Positions 1-5,201 of a stretch of 5,452 nucleotides of DNA are shown piece after piece. The stretch is from Actinomycetota bacterium. GTDB taxonomy: Bacteria > Actinomycetota > Acidimicrobiia > Spongiisociales > ZC4RG35. Each line of letters begins with the position of its first letter. Positions within the stretch are counted from its first letter, which is position 1. Under the pieces are notes generated by a model. The model saw only the letters and a list, made by a program, of their open reading frames with translations. It did not search any database and had not been told where the DNA came from. Position numbers and translations under genes: made by a program. Location of the stretch: the NCBI GenBank assembly GCA_027296205.1, contig JAPUJM010000117.1, positions 1 to 5,452 on the forward strand. Direction: 5' to 3'.

Positions 1-1
1 G

Positions 2-586
2 GGCTTCGCCCGGCCATTCGATGTCGACCGTGACGGGTTTGTCATGGGAGAGGGGGCGGCGATCCTCATTCTCGAGGCAGCAGAGGTCGCCGAGGCGAGA
101 GGGGCTGCCCCGATCGCCGAGATCGTAGGAGCGGCTTCCACTGCGGACGCCCATCACATCACTGCACCCCATCCTGAGGGTGAGGGTGCCGAACGGGCTG
201 TTCGATTGGCCCTGGAGGACGCCGGTCTGGACCCCTCGGATATCTCATACATCAACGCCCACGGCACCGGCACCGAACTCAATGACGTCACCGAAAGTGC
301 CGTGATCGCCCGCGTCTTTGGTGAGGACCAGCCAGCGGTCTCGTCGATCAAAGGTACGACCGGCCATGGCCTTGGTGCCTCCGGGTCGATCGAAGCGGCC
401 ATCGTCGTCGAAGCGATCCGTCGCAAAGAGCTGCCTCCCAACGTGGGATTGAATGATCAAGACCCCGCTATCGCGCTGCATGACATCGTTCGGGAGCCCC
501 GGCCATGGGACCCGGGACCGACACTCTCCAACTCCTTCGGCTTTGGCGGCCATAACATCGTCATCGCCATTTCCCCGGTCACATGA
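2..586 (+). CDS. fabF: Beta-ketoacyl-ACP synthase II-like protein, C-terminal part (5' end outside window)
   Basis: This thiolase-fold condensing enzyme would join malonyl-ACP to an acyl chain in type II fatty-acid or related polyketide synthesis in the cytoplasm. 194 residues are visible, roughly the C-terminal half of a ~410-residue family member. The reading frame is open from base 2. It starts with the RPFDxxRDGFVMGEGA block that lies just after the nucleophile region, so the catalytic Cys is upstream and unseen. The first catalytic His is in NAHGTGT (codon 260-262). The conserved Lys and second His are in SIKGTTGHGLGA (His codon 365-367). The C-terminal glycine loop NSFGFGGHN is present, and the stop is TGA at 584-586. 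Housekeeping FabF usually reads HGTST and STKSMTGH, so the HGTGT and SSIKG variants hint at a divergent or specialised synthase. Family is confident; the precise fabF assignment is less so. Confidence 0.9.
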   Translation, partial: GFARPFDVDRDGFVMGEGAAILILEAAEVAEARGAAPIAEIVGAASTADAHHITAPHPEGEGAERAVRLALEDAGLDPSDISYINAHGTGTELNDVTESAVIARVFGEDQPAVSSIKGTTGHGLGASGSIEAAIVVEAIRRKELPPNVGLNDQDPAIALHDIVREPRPWDPGPTLSNSFGFGGHNIVIAISPVT

Positions 587-589
587 CCG

Positions 590-636
590 TTTTGTGAAGA
601 TCTACGCGGGCATAAGCCGCGTAGATCTTCACAAAA
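590..636. terminator. Long perfect palindrome just after the ketoacyl synthase stop; probable hairpin terminator
   Basis: The arms at 590-609 and 617-636 are exact reverse complements over 20 bases (TTTTGTGAAGATCTACGCGG on the left), separated by a 7-base loop GCATAAG. The element starts four bases after the stop codon at 586, which is where an intrinsic terminator belongs. There is no U-tract after the right arm; it is followed by GGTTGGGG. It would therefore be a tail-less hairpin, of a kind reported in high-GC bacteria, or something else such as an operator or a dispersed repeat. Each arm also contains the small palindrome AGATCT. The structure is certain; the function is inferred. Confidence 0.55.
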
Positions 637-644
637 GGTTGGGG

Positions 645-650
645 TAAACT
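645..650 (+). promoter_or_regulatory. Possible -10 box (TAAACT) for the thiBPQ transcript
   Basis: TAAACT fits the TANNNT pattern of actinobacterial -10 boxes. A start about seven bases downstream (near 656-658) would coincide with the 5' edge of the riboswitch aptamer. No good TTGACA-like -35 is seen; at 17-bp spacing the -35 position falls at 622-627, inside the right arm of the palindrome. The call rests on position plus a short motif, so it is tentative. Confidence 0.3.
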
Positions 651-655
651 CTCGA

Positions 656-745
656 AAGACGGGAGCTCGGTAGCACCGGGCTGAGAGGGGGCCTCAAAAG
701 GCTCCGACCGACCGAACCTGACCCGGGTAATGCCGGCGCAGGGAA
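656..745 (+). promoter_or_regulatory. TPP riboswitch aptamer (THI element)
   Basis: This RNA aptamer binds thiamine pyrophosphate and controls the downstream thiamine importer. The conserved CTGAGA core is at 681-686, and the second half of the THI box (ACCTGACCCGGGTAATGCCGG) spans about 716-736, ending in CGCAGGGA at 737-744. Helices that can be read by eye: P3 666-671 with 675-680 (AGC triloop); P3a 688-694 with 699-705 (one G-U pair, CAAA loop); P4 717-720 with 739-742; P5 723-726 with 733-736. I could not find a convincing closing P1 helix, so the 5' boundary is approximate. The thiamine-importer genes immediately downstream independently support the call. Confidence 0.95.
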
Positions 746-780
746 CCTCAGCCTCATCGCTCCCAACGAGGAAGGAGACG
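746..780 (+). promoter_or_regulatory. Riboswitch expression platform and thiB ribosome-binding site
   Basis: The purine-rich ribosome-binding region GAGGAAGGAG (768-777) lies just before the ATG at 781 and settles that start. Between aptamer and ATG there is no hairpin followed by a U-tract, so a transcriptional terminator is not apparent. Three pyrimidine tracts could instead pair with the ribosome-binding region: CCTC at 746-749, CCTC at 752-755 and CTCC at 760-763 (the last matches GGAG 774-777). TCCC at 761-764 could alternatively pair with the aptamer's own GGGA at 741-744. This suggests a switch acting on translation. The pairings are short and were found by eye. Confidence 0.5.
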
Positions 781-1830
781 ATGAGCCGTACTCAAACGAC
801 AGTCGGTGCCGTCATGGCCCTGGCGTTGGTCCTTGCTGCCTGCTCCAGCGGTGCCTCCGAGGAAAGCCCACAAACCATCACTCTCATGGCTCACGATTCC
901 TTCGCCGGAGGAGTGACCGACGCCACCTTCGCCCCCTTCACCCAGGAAACGGGGATCGAGGTGAAAGTCATCGCCGCGGGAGACGCCGGCTTGATGGTCA
1001 ACCAAGCCATCCTCACCAAGGACAACCCCCTGGCCGACGTTCTGTTCGGTGTCGACGACACGTTTCTGTCCCGCGCTCTCGATGAGGAGATCTTCCTGAT
1101 CCACAAGGCCAAGGACATCGGCCGAGTTGCCCCCGATCTTGTCGACCGGAAGCACCGGGTCACCCCGATCGACTTCGGAGATGTGTGCATCAACTACGAC
1201 AAGTCGTGGTTTGAATCGACCAGCCTGGCAGTTCCCGACGACCTGGCCGATCTGAGGGCCAACCTATATGCGAGCCACCTCACCGTGGAACACCCGGCAA
1301 CGTCGTCGCCGGGCCTCGCCTTCATGCTGGCGACCATCTTTGAGTTCGGTGAGGAAGGCTGGCTCGACTACTGGGCCGACTTGAGACGAGCCGGAGTCAA
1401 CGTCGCCACCGACTGGAACTCCGCCTATTACGGCGACTTCTTCCGATACGGGGGCCAGAGCTCGATGGTGGTGTCTTATGCGTCATCTCCCCCGGCGGAA
1501 GTGATATTCGCCGAAGAGCCAACCGACACCGCTCCGACAGGAGTGATCGAGGCCGGCTGCTACCGGCAGGTGGAGTACGCCGGGGTCCTCGCCGGGACCG
1601 ACTTCCCCGAAGCCGCCGCCAAATTGGTCGATTACATGCTCTCAGTCGGGTTCCAGGAGACGATCCCCCTTACCTGGTTCGTCTTCCCCGCAAACCAGGA
1701 CGCTGAACTTCCCCAGGTATTCGTTGACCACGCGATCGTCCCCGAAGATCCGGCGCGTTTCTCCGCCGGCTATATCGCCGAGAATCGGGACAGGTGGATC
1801 AATGAGTGGATCGTGGTGATGGAGGGCTGA
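781..1830 (+). CDS. thiB: Thiamine/TPP-binding lipoprotein of an ABC importer (ThiB/TbpA family)
   Basis: This extracytoplasmic solute-binding protein captures thiamine or its phosphates and hands them to ThiP. It is 349 residues long. The start at 781 is preferred over the in-frame ATG at 730 because 730 lies inside the riboswitch, while 781 has a ribosome-binding site and opens a lipoprotein signal peptide: basic MSRTQTT, hydrophobic stretch, lipobox LAAC with Cys21 as the lipidated residue. ThiB hallmarks follow in order: HDSFAGG (about 38-44), the ADVLFGVDD block (85-93), TPIDFGDVCINYDKSWF (128-144), TSSPGLAF (174-181), DWNSAYYGDFF (211-221), VVSYASSPP (230-238), YRQVEYAGV (261-269) and IPLTWFVFP (295-303). 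The Asp of DSF, Trp212 and Trp299 match positions where E. coli TbpA has ligand-contacting residues. It is the first gene of the riboswitch-led operon, and its stop overlaps the thiP start. Confidence 0.93.
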   Translation: MSRTQTTVGAVMALALVLAACSSGASEESPQTITLMAHDSFAGGVTDATFAPFTQETGIEVKVIAAGDAGLMVNQAILTKDNPLADVLFGVDDTFLSRALDEEIFLIHKAKDIGRVAPDLVDRKHRVTPIDFGDVCINYDKSWFESTSLAVPDDLADLRANLYASHLTVEHPATSSPGLAFMLATIFEFGEEGWLDYWADLRRAGVNVATDWNSAYYGDFFRYGGQSSMVVSYASSPPAEVIFAEEPTDTAPTGVIEAGCYRQVEYAGVLAGTDFPEAAAKLVDYMLSVGFQETIPLTWFVFPANQDAELPQVFVDHAIVPEDPARFSAGYIAENRDRWINEWIVVMEG

Positions 1831-3380
1831 TGACGCGGATCCGCTGGGGATGGGTGGCGGTCGCTGCCGTCCCCGCGGTCTTCATCGGATACTTCTTCAT
1901 CTATCCGGTTGCCCGCATCCTCGGGCTCGGACTGGCGGAACTCGACGTCGGTGCCAGTGGTCTGGATGCCCGGCTGCTCCGCATCGCCGGGTTCACGTTG
2001 TGGCAGGCCACCCTCTCGACGATCTTGACCCTCGTCGCCGCGGCGCCTCTCACCTGGGCCGTCTCCACATACGAGTTCCGGGGACGGCGGTTGGCCACCG
2101 CCCTGATCACGGTGCCATTCGTGCTCCCCACCGTTGTGGTGGGCACCGCTTTTGTCTCACTCGGGTTTGGCGACTCGATCTGGGCAATCCTCGCCGCCCA
2201 CGTCTTCTTCAATATCGCGGTCGTCGTCAGAACGGTGTCGACCCTTTGGTCTCGAATCGATCCCCAACTCGAGGAGGCTGCCCACGTCCTCGGAGCAACC
2301 AGTTGGCAAGTTTTTCGTCGGGTCACTCTCCCCCTCCTGAAACCAGCGATTGCCGCCGCCGCGTCGATCGTCTTCCTCTTCACGTTCACATCGTTCGGCG
2401 TTGTCCTGATCCTCGGGGGCTTTGAGTTTGCGACCCTCGAGGTTGAGATCTATCGGCAGGCGGTCACTCTGTTCGACCTGCCGCTCGCTGCCACCTTGGC
2501 GATCGTCCAGTTGGTCGGTGTCACCGGCGCCCTATACGCCTACTCGAGGTATCAAGAGAGAAAGACGGTCACGTGGACGTTGGAGAGTGCCTCCAACCGC
2601 CGGGCTCCAATCGGGCCCGCCCGCGCCCTGGTGGCCCTGTCGGTTTTGACGACGATCGGCGCACTCTCCATACCTCTGCTCGCGTTGGTGACCCGGTCAT
2701 TCTCCGGTGAGTTCTATCGAAGCCTGTTTGAATCGGATCCCGTGGTGGGACGTCCGATTTCCGCCGTGGGGAACAGTCTTCTTTTCGCCTTCATCGCCAT
2801 GGGCATCGCCACCCTGGTTGGTGTGATGGCGGCCGCCGTGATCACCGGGCGTCGGGGATCTCTTTCGAGATGGTTCGACCTCACCCTGATGCTGCCTCTG
2901 GGAACATCGGCGGTGACCATCGGGTTCGGCTTCATCGTCGCCCTCGGCTGGCCGGTCGATCTGCGAGCATCGTTGTGGCTGATACCCATTGCTCACGCCC
3001 TGGTGGCCGTGCCCTTCGTGGTCCGCTCGACCGTTCCGACGCTGAGGTCGATACCCGCCGAAACACGAGAGGCGGCGTCGGTGCTGGGCGCCTCCCCCTC
3101 CCGGGTTTGGAGAGAGATCGACCTTCCGATCGTCAGCAGGGCTGTCCTTGTGGGGGCCGCGTTCGCCTTCGTCGTCTCCCTCGGCGAGTTCGGTGCCACC
3201 TCTTTTGTCGCGCGACCGAACACGCCGACGATCCCAACCATGATCTTCCGACTGCTTGGTCGCCCCGGCGAGACATCATTTGGCATGGCGATGGCGATGG
3301 CGGTCGTCCTCGCCGCCCTCACCGCAGGAATCGTCATGTGGATCGACCGTGCCCAGGTTGGCGAGGTCGGCAGGTTCTGA
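1830..3380 (+). CDS. thiP: Thiamine ABC transporter permease, fused two-domain form (ThiP)
   Basis: This integral membrane channel of the thiamine importer carries two binding-protein-dependent permease domains in tandem. It is 516 residues long, close to E. coli ThiP (about 536). Many hydrophobic segments are visible, starting at residues 7-28 and including 61-78, 89-111, 116-135, 175-197, 219-238, 266-288, 317-338, 351-371, 383-400, 436-452 and 487-505. Each half carries an EAA cytoplasmic loop that docks the ATPase: EEAAHVLGATSWQVFRRVTLP (148-168) and REAASVLGASPSRVWREIDLP (413-433). The start at 1830 is chosen because its ATG overlaps the thiB stop as ATGA and has GGAGG at 1821-1825. An upstream in-frame GTG at 1806 would lie deeper inside thiB. 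Other fused permeases (iron, 2-aminoethylphosphonate) look similar, so the substrate rests on the riboswitch and ThiB. Confidence 0.93.
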   Translation: MTRIRWGWVAVAAVPAVFIGYFFIYPVARILGLGLAELDVGASGLDARLLRIAGFTLWQATLSTILTLVAAAPLTWAVSTYEFRGRRLATALITVPFVLPTVVVGTAFVSLGFGDSIWAILAAHVFFNIAVVVRTVSTLWSRIDPQLEEAAHVLGATSWQVFRRVTLPLLKPAIAAAASIVFLFTFTSFGVVLILGGFEFATLEVEIYRQAVTLFDLPLAATLAIVQLVGVTGALYAYSRYQERKTVTWTLESASNRRAPIGPARALVALSVLTTIGALSIPLLALVTRSFSGEFYRSLFESDPVVGRPISAVGNSLLFAFIAMGIATLVGVMAAAVITGRRGSLSRWFDLTLMLPLGTSAVTIGFGFIVALGWPVDLRASLWLIPIAHALVAVPFVVRSTVPTLRSIPAETREAASVLGASPSRVWREIDLPIVSRAVLVGAAFAFVVSLGEFGATSFVARPNTPTIPTMIFRLLGRPGETSFGMAMAMAVVLAALTAGIVMWIDRAQVGEVGRF

Positions 3381-4075
3381 TGCTCGGAGTAGACACAATC
3401 AACGTGACACTTGGTGACGCGCCGGTGCTGAAAGAGACGTCGCTGAGCGTCGCCGACGGTGAGATCGTGGCCGTGCTCGGACCCTCGGGATCCGGTAAGA
3501 CCACTTTGTTGCGCGCGGTGACAGGTCTGCTCGAGATTCAGTCCGGCGACATCACGTGGGACGGCCGATCGATCATCGGAGTACCGAGTCATCTACGTCG
3601 GTTCGGACTGATGTTCCAGGGTTATGCCCTCTTCCCCCACATGGATGTTGCCGGGAATGTCGGATTCGGGCTGAAGATGGCCGGACACGACAACATCAAC
3701 GAGGAAGTGACCAAGGCTCTGGTGTGGGTCGGCCTCGATGGCTTTGAGAGTCGTCCAATCGACTCCCTGTCCGGCGGTGAGAAGCAGCGAGTCGCGCTGG
3801 CGCGGACATTGGCGCCCAAGCCGCGACTAGTGATGTTGGACGAGCCCCTCGGGGCTCTCGACCGAAACCTCCGTCAGCGACTCGTTCTCGACACACGCCG
3901 AGTCCTCGACGAACGCGGTGTCACCGCTGTCATTGTCACTCACGACCGGGACGAGGCGTCGGCCCTGGCCGACCGTCTGGCCATCATGCGGGAGGGGTCG
4001 ATCGTACAGACTGGCCATGTCGACGAAATCCTCGCCAACCCGGCAGATGAATGGGTTGCCGAGTTCCTGGGCTGA
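3380..4075 (+). CDS. thiQ: Thiamine ABC transporter ATP-binding protein (ThiQ)
   Basis: This cytoplasmic ATPase powers thiamine import by dimerising at the ThiP loops. It is 231 residues long, matching the short ThiQ type (E. coli 232) and lacking the C-terminal regulatory TOBE extension of sugar or iron ATPases. All nucleotide-binding motifs are intact: Walker A GPSGSGKTT (34-42), Q-loop Gln80 in MFQGYALFPH, signature LSGGEKQR (130-137), Walker B LVMLDE (150-155), D-loop GALD (158-161) and switch His188 in VTHD. The ATG at 3380 overlaps the thiP stop as ATGA, with only a weak AGG upstream, so translation is probably coupled to thiP. The same frame is open far upstream, but that stretch is antisense-free shadow over thiP and not coding. 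A terminator hairpin begins four bases after the stop. Confidence 0.94.
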   Translation: MLGVDTINVTLGDAPVLKETSLSVADGEIVAVLGPSGSGKTTLLRAVTGLLEIQSGDITWDGRSIIGVPSHLRRFGLMFQGYALFPHMDVAGNVGFGLKMAGHDNINEEVTKALVWVGLDGFESRPIDSLSGGEKQRVALARTLAPKPRLVMLDEPLGALDRNLRQRLVLDTRRVLDERGVTAVIVTHDRDEASALADRLAIMREGSIVQTGHVDEILANPADEWVAEFLG

Positions 4076-4078
4076 CGC

Positions 4079-4113
4079 GAGAAGACCCCCTGGGAGGAGA
4101 GGGGGTCTTTCTC
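4079..4113. terminator. Intrinsic terminator after thiBPQ, probably bidirectional
   Basis: AAGACCCCCT (4082-4091) pairs perfectly with AGGGGGTCTT (4100-4109) around an 8-base loop. The stem can be extended by GAG/CTC pairs if one A is bulged. On the plus strand the hairpin runs into UCUUUCUCU, a pyrimidine-rich tail. On the minus strand it is followed by a poorer UCUUCUCG tail. It lies between the convergent ends of thiQ (4075) and the minus-strand secreted-protein gene (4147), so it may stop both transcripts. Confidence 0.88.
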
Positions 4114-4146
4114 TACCTGAGCGAAGTGTGAGCGAGTGGGCTCCTC

Positions 4147-4653
4147 TCAGGCGCTTATGTTGTTTGTCTGGGCATCGGAGTTCTCTGTCTCGGCATTGGC
4201 CCTGTGACCACGATGATGGCGCCTCGCCTGGCGAAGCTCCTCCAAAGTCAGCTCACCGTCTTCCCAGGCCTCATCGAGCCTCTCACTGAAGATCGGGTGG
4301 TCGTCGGGAAGCTGGGAGGCTTCGGCTTCGGTGATCACGTCGTCCTCGAGAAAGCCCTTGATCAGCTCTCGCGTCGCCTCGCGCTCGGCCCTGAGCTCCT
4401 CAGCCTTCTCCTCGACGGCGTTGAGCACGGCATCGGCGTCGTCCTGGCTGATGGTGTTTTCTTCGACGAGGTCCTCGAGGACCCCGGAGAGAAACTCGAA
4501 TCCGCGATGAAACGGGCCTTTTCTCTCTTGATCAGTGTCGGTGCTGTCCTCCTGAGCGGAGGCGGTGCCCGGCGCTGATATGACGGATGTGGCGAATCCG
4601 GCCCCGACAAGAAGGCCTCCGGCTACGAGTGCCGTGATGATCTTGCTACGCAT
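4147..4653 (-). CDS. Small secreted acidic helical protein of unknown function
   Basis: I do not recognise the family. The 168-residue product begins with a Sec-type signal peptide: MRSK, a hydrophobic stretch at 5-26, and a signal-peptidase site ending TASA, predicted cut after Ala33. It has no lipobox Cys, and no Cys at all is seen in the product. The mature part is rich in Glu and Asp and looks helical, with a likely amphipathic or coiled segment at 79-99. A loose motif recurs three times: LVEENTISQDDADAVL (62-77), FLEDDVITEAEASQL (101-115) and AWEDGELTLEELRQ (129-142), each of the form acidic-acidic-x-x-[IL]-[ST]-x-x-[DE]. The tail (144-151) is basic and His-rich (RRHHRGHR), followed by a polar end. 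The ATG at 4653 is chosen over an in-frame TTG at 4677 because of the ribosome-binding site at 4662-4666. It is transcribed towards thiQ. Confidence 0.8.
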   Translation of the reverse strand: MRSKIITALVAGGLLVGAGFATSVISAPGTASAQEDSTDTDQERKGPFHRGFEFLSGVLEDLVEENTISQDDADAVLNAVEEKAEELRAEREATRELIKGFLEDDVITEAEASQLPDDHPIFSERLDEAWEDGELTLEELRQARRHHRGHRANAETENSDAQTNNISA

Positions 4654-4661
4654 GTTTCTTT

Positions 4662-4666
4662 CTCCT
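4662..4666 (-). promoter_or_regulatory. Ribosome-binding site fixing the start of the secreted protein
   Basis: AGGAG on the minus strand lies eight bases before the ATG at 4653. This rules against the upstream in-frame TTG (4677), which would place the site inside the coding region. The rest of the gap up to the thioesterase stop (about 4667-4743) shows no clear terminator or promoter by eye. Confidence 0.75.
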
Positions 4667-4743
4667 GTTTCTGGCAACTTGGACTCAAGTCTCCAACCCA
4701 GTTGTTAGGAACCCGTGAAGCCCAGGTGAGAGTTTGCGTGTGG

Positions 4744-5157
4744 CTAGGAGAACAAGCTGGTGAACTCGTCGGGCATGCGACGAGGCTTGCCCTGGAGGTC
4801 GGTGGCGGCAAAAAGGACCGTGAGACGGGCGACCTCCTCATCACCGCGCACCATTCGCTGCTGCCAGGTCGACTTCACCCGGCCGGCCTGCTCCACCCAG
4901 GTATGGATGGTGAGTTCCTCGCCATAACCGGCTGCAGCAAGGAACCGGGCGTGTATCTCAACCACCACCAGCTGGAGGCCCTGCTTCTTGAGAACCATGA
5001 GACCCCAGCCCTTGTCCGTCAGGTACTCGATGCGAGCAGTCTCGAAGTAGGAGAAATAGTTGGTGTGATTGACGTGGTCGTAGGGATCAAGCTCGTAGAA
5101 CCTGACCTTGAGTGAAGTGGTGTGAACGTCCTGGTCCGTCGGGATCTCGATCGCCAA
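4744..5157 (-). CDS. Acyl-CoA thioesterase, hotdog fold (4HBT / YbgC-FadM type)
   Basis: A cytoplasmic thioesterase of the 4-hydroxybenzoyl-CoA/YbgC group would hydrolyse acyl-CoA or acyl-ACP thioesters to the free acid and thiol. Its 137 residues are the normal length of the single-domain family. The diagnostic N-terminal block reads VRFYELDPYDHVNHTNYFSYFETARIEYL (18-46). Asp24 aligns with the family's catalytic Asp, and HxNY (31-34) with the conserved helix start. Asp27 is an alternative catalytic candidate. The remainder gives the expected beta-strand pattern, including EIHARFLAAAGYGEELTIHTWV and KSTWQQRMVR. The start is TTG at 5157, backed by GAGGAG at 5163-5168; no ATG or GTG start near the N-terminus keeps the block intact. 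The substrate cannot be read from the sequence. It may be co-transcribed with the secreted-protein gene 90 bases downstream, but nothing shows that they cooperate. Confidence 0.88.
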   Translation of the reverse strand: MAIEIPTDQDVHTTSLKVRFYELDPYDHVNHTNYFSYFETARIEYLTDKGWGLMVLKKQGLQLVVVEIHARFLAAAGYGEELTIHTWVEQAGRVKSTWQQRMVRGDEEVARLTVLFAATDLQGKPRRMPDEFTSLFS

Positions 5158-5162
5158 TCTCT

Positions 5163-5168
5163 CTCCTC
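5163..5168 (-). promoter_or_regulatory. Ribosome-binding site supporting the TTG start of the thioesterase
   Basis: GAGGAG on the minus strand ends five bases before TTG (5157-5155). This spacing is good and makes the non-ATG start credible. Confidence 0.75.
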
Positions 5169-5184
5169 GGAGCGGCTTTGTCCC

Positions 5185-5194
5185 ACGCTACTCT
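5185..5194. promoter_or_regulatory. Possible overlapping divergent -10 boxes
   Basis: On the plus strand TACTCT (5189-5194) ends seven bases before the dehydrogenase ATG. On the minus strand TAGCGT (5190-5185) ends 27 bases before the thioesterase TTG. Both fit TANNNT and share the central TA. No -35 elements are clear, and such hexamers are common by chance. Confidence 0.2.
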
Positions 5195-5201
5195 CGCTGG
5201 C

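Noticed and set aside
730..780. In-frame upstream ATG that would extend ThiB by 17 residues
   Set aside because: It lies inside the conserved 3' half of the TPP aptamer, has no ribosome-binding site, and would place 17 polar residues ahead of a well-formed lipoprotein signal peptide.
1806..1829. Alternative GTG start for ThiP
   Set aside because: It would add eight polar residues overlapping thiB. The ATGA overlap at 1830 with GGAGG just upstream is the usual arrangement.
2870..3379. Long open frame upstream of and continuous with ThiQ
   Set aside because: It overlaps thiP in another frame and gives Arg/Pro/His-rich low-quality protein. ThiQ homology and length begin exactly at the ATG at 3380.
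4116..4151. CCTGAG/CTCAGG inverted repeat and repeated GAGCGA near the end of the minus-strand gene
   Set aside because: Six-base arms with a 24-base gap and a short tandem similarity are not distinguishable from chance next to a much stronger terminator.
4228..4470. Reading the three acidic motifs as functional EF-hands
   Set aside because: The loops lack the Asp/Asn ligands at positions 1, 3 and 5. Only the DGxL-x-x-x-E half of one unit matches, so calcium binding cannot be claimed.
4204..4578. Plus-strand open frame antisense to the secreted-protein gene
   Set aside because: No ribosome-binding site or recognisable domain. The minus strand has a signal peptide, a ribosome-binding site and coherent acidic helical protein.
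4702..5115. Plus-strand open frame antisense to the thioesterase
   Set aside because: The minus strand encodes a clear hotdog thioesterase with conserved motifs; the plus-strand product has no recognisable family features.
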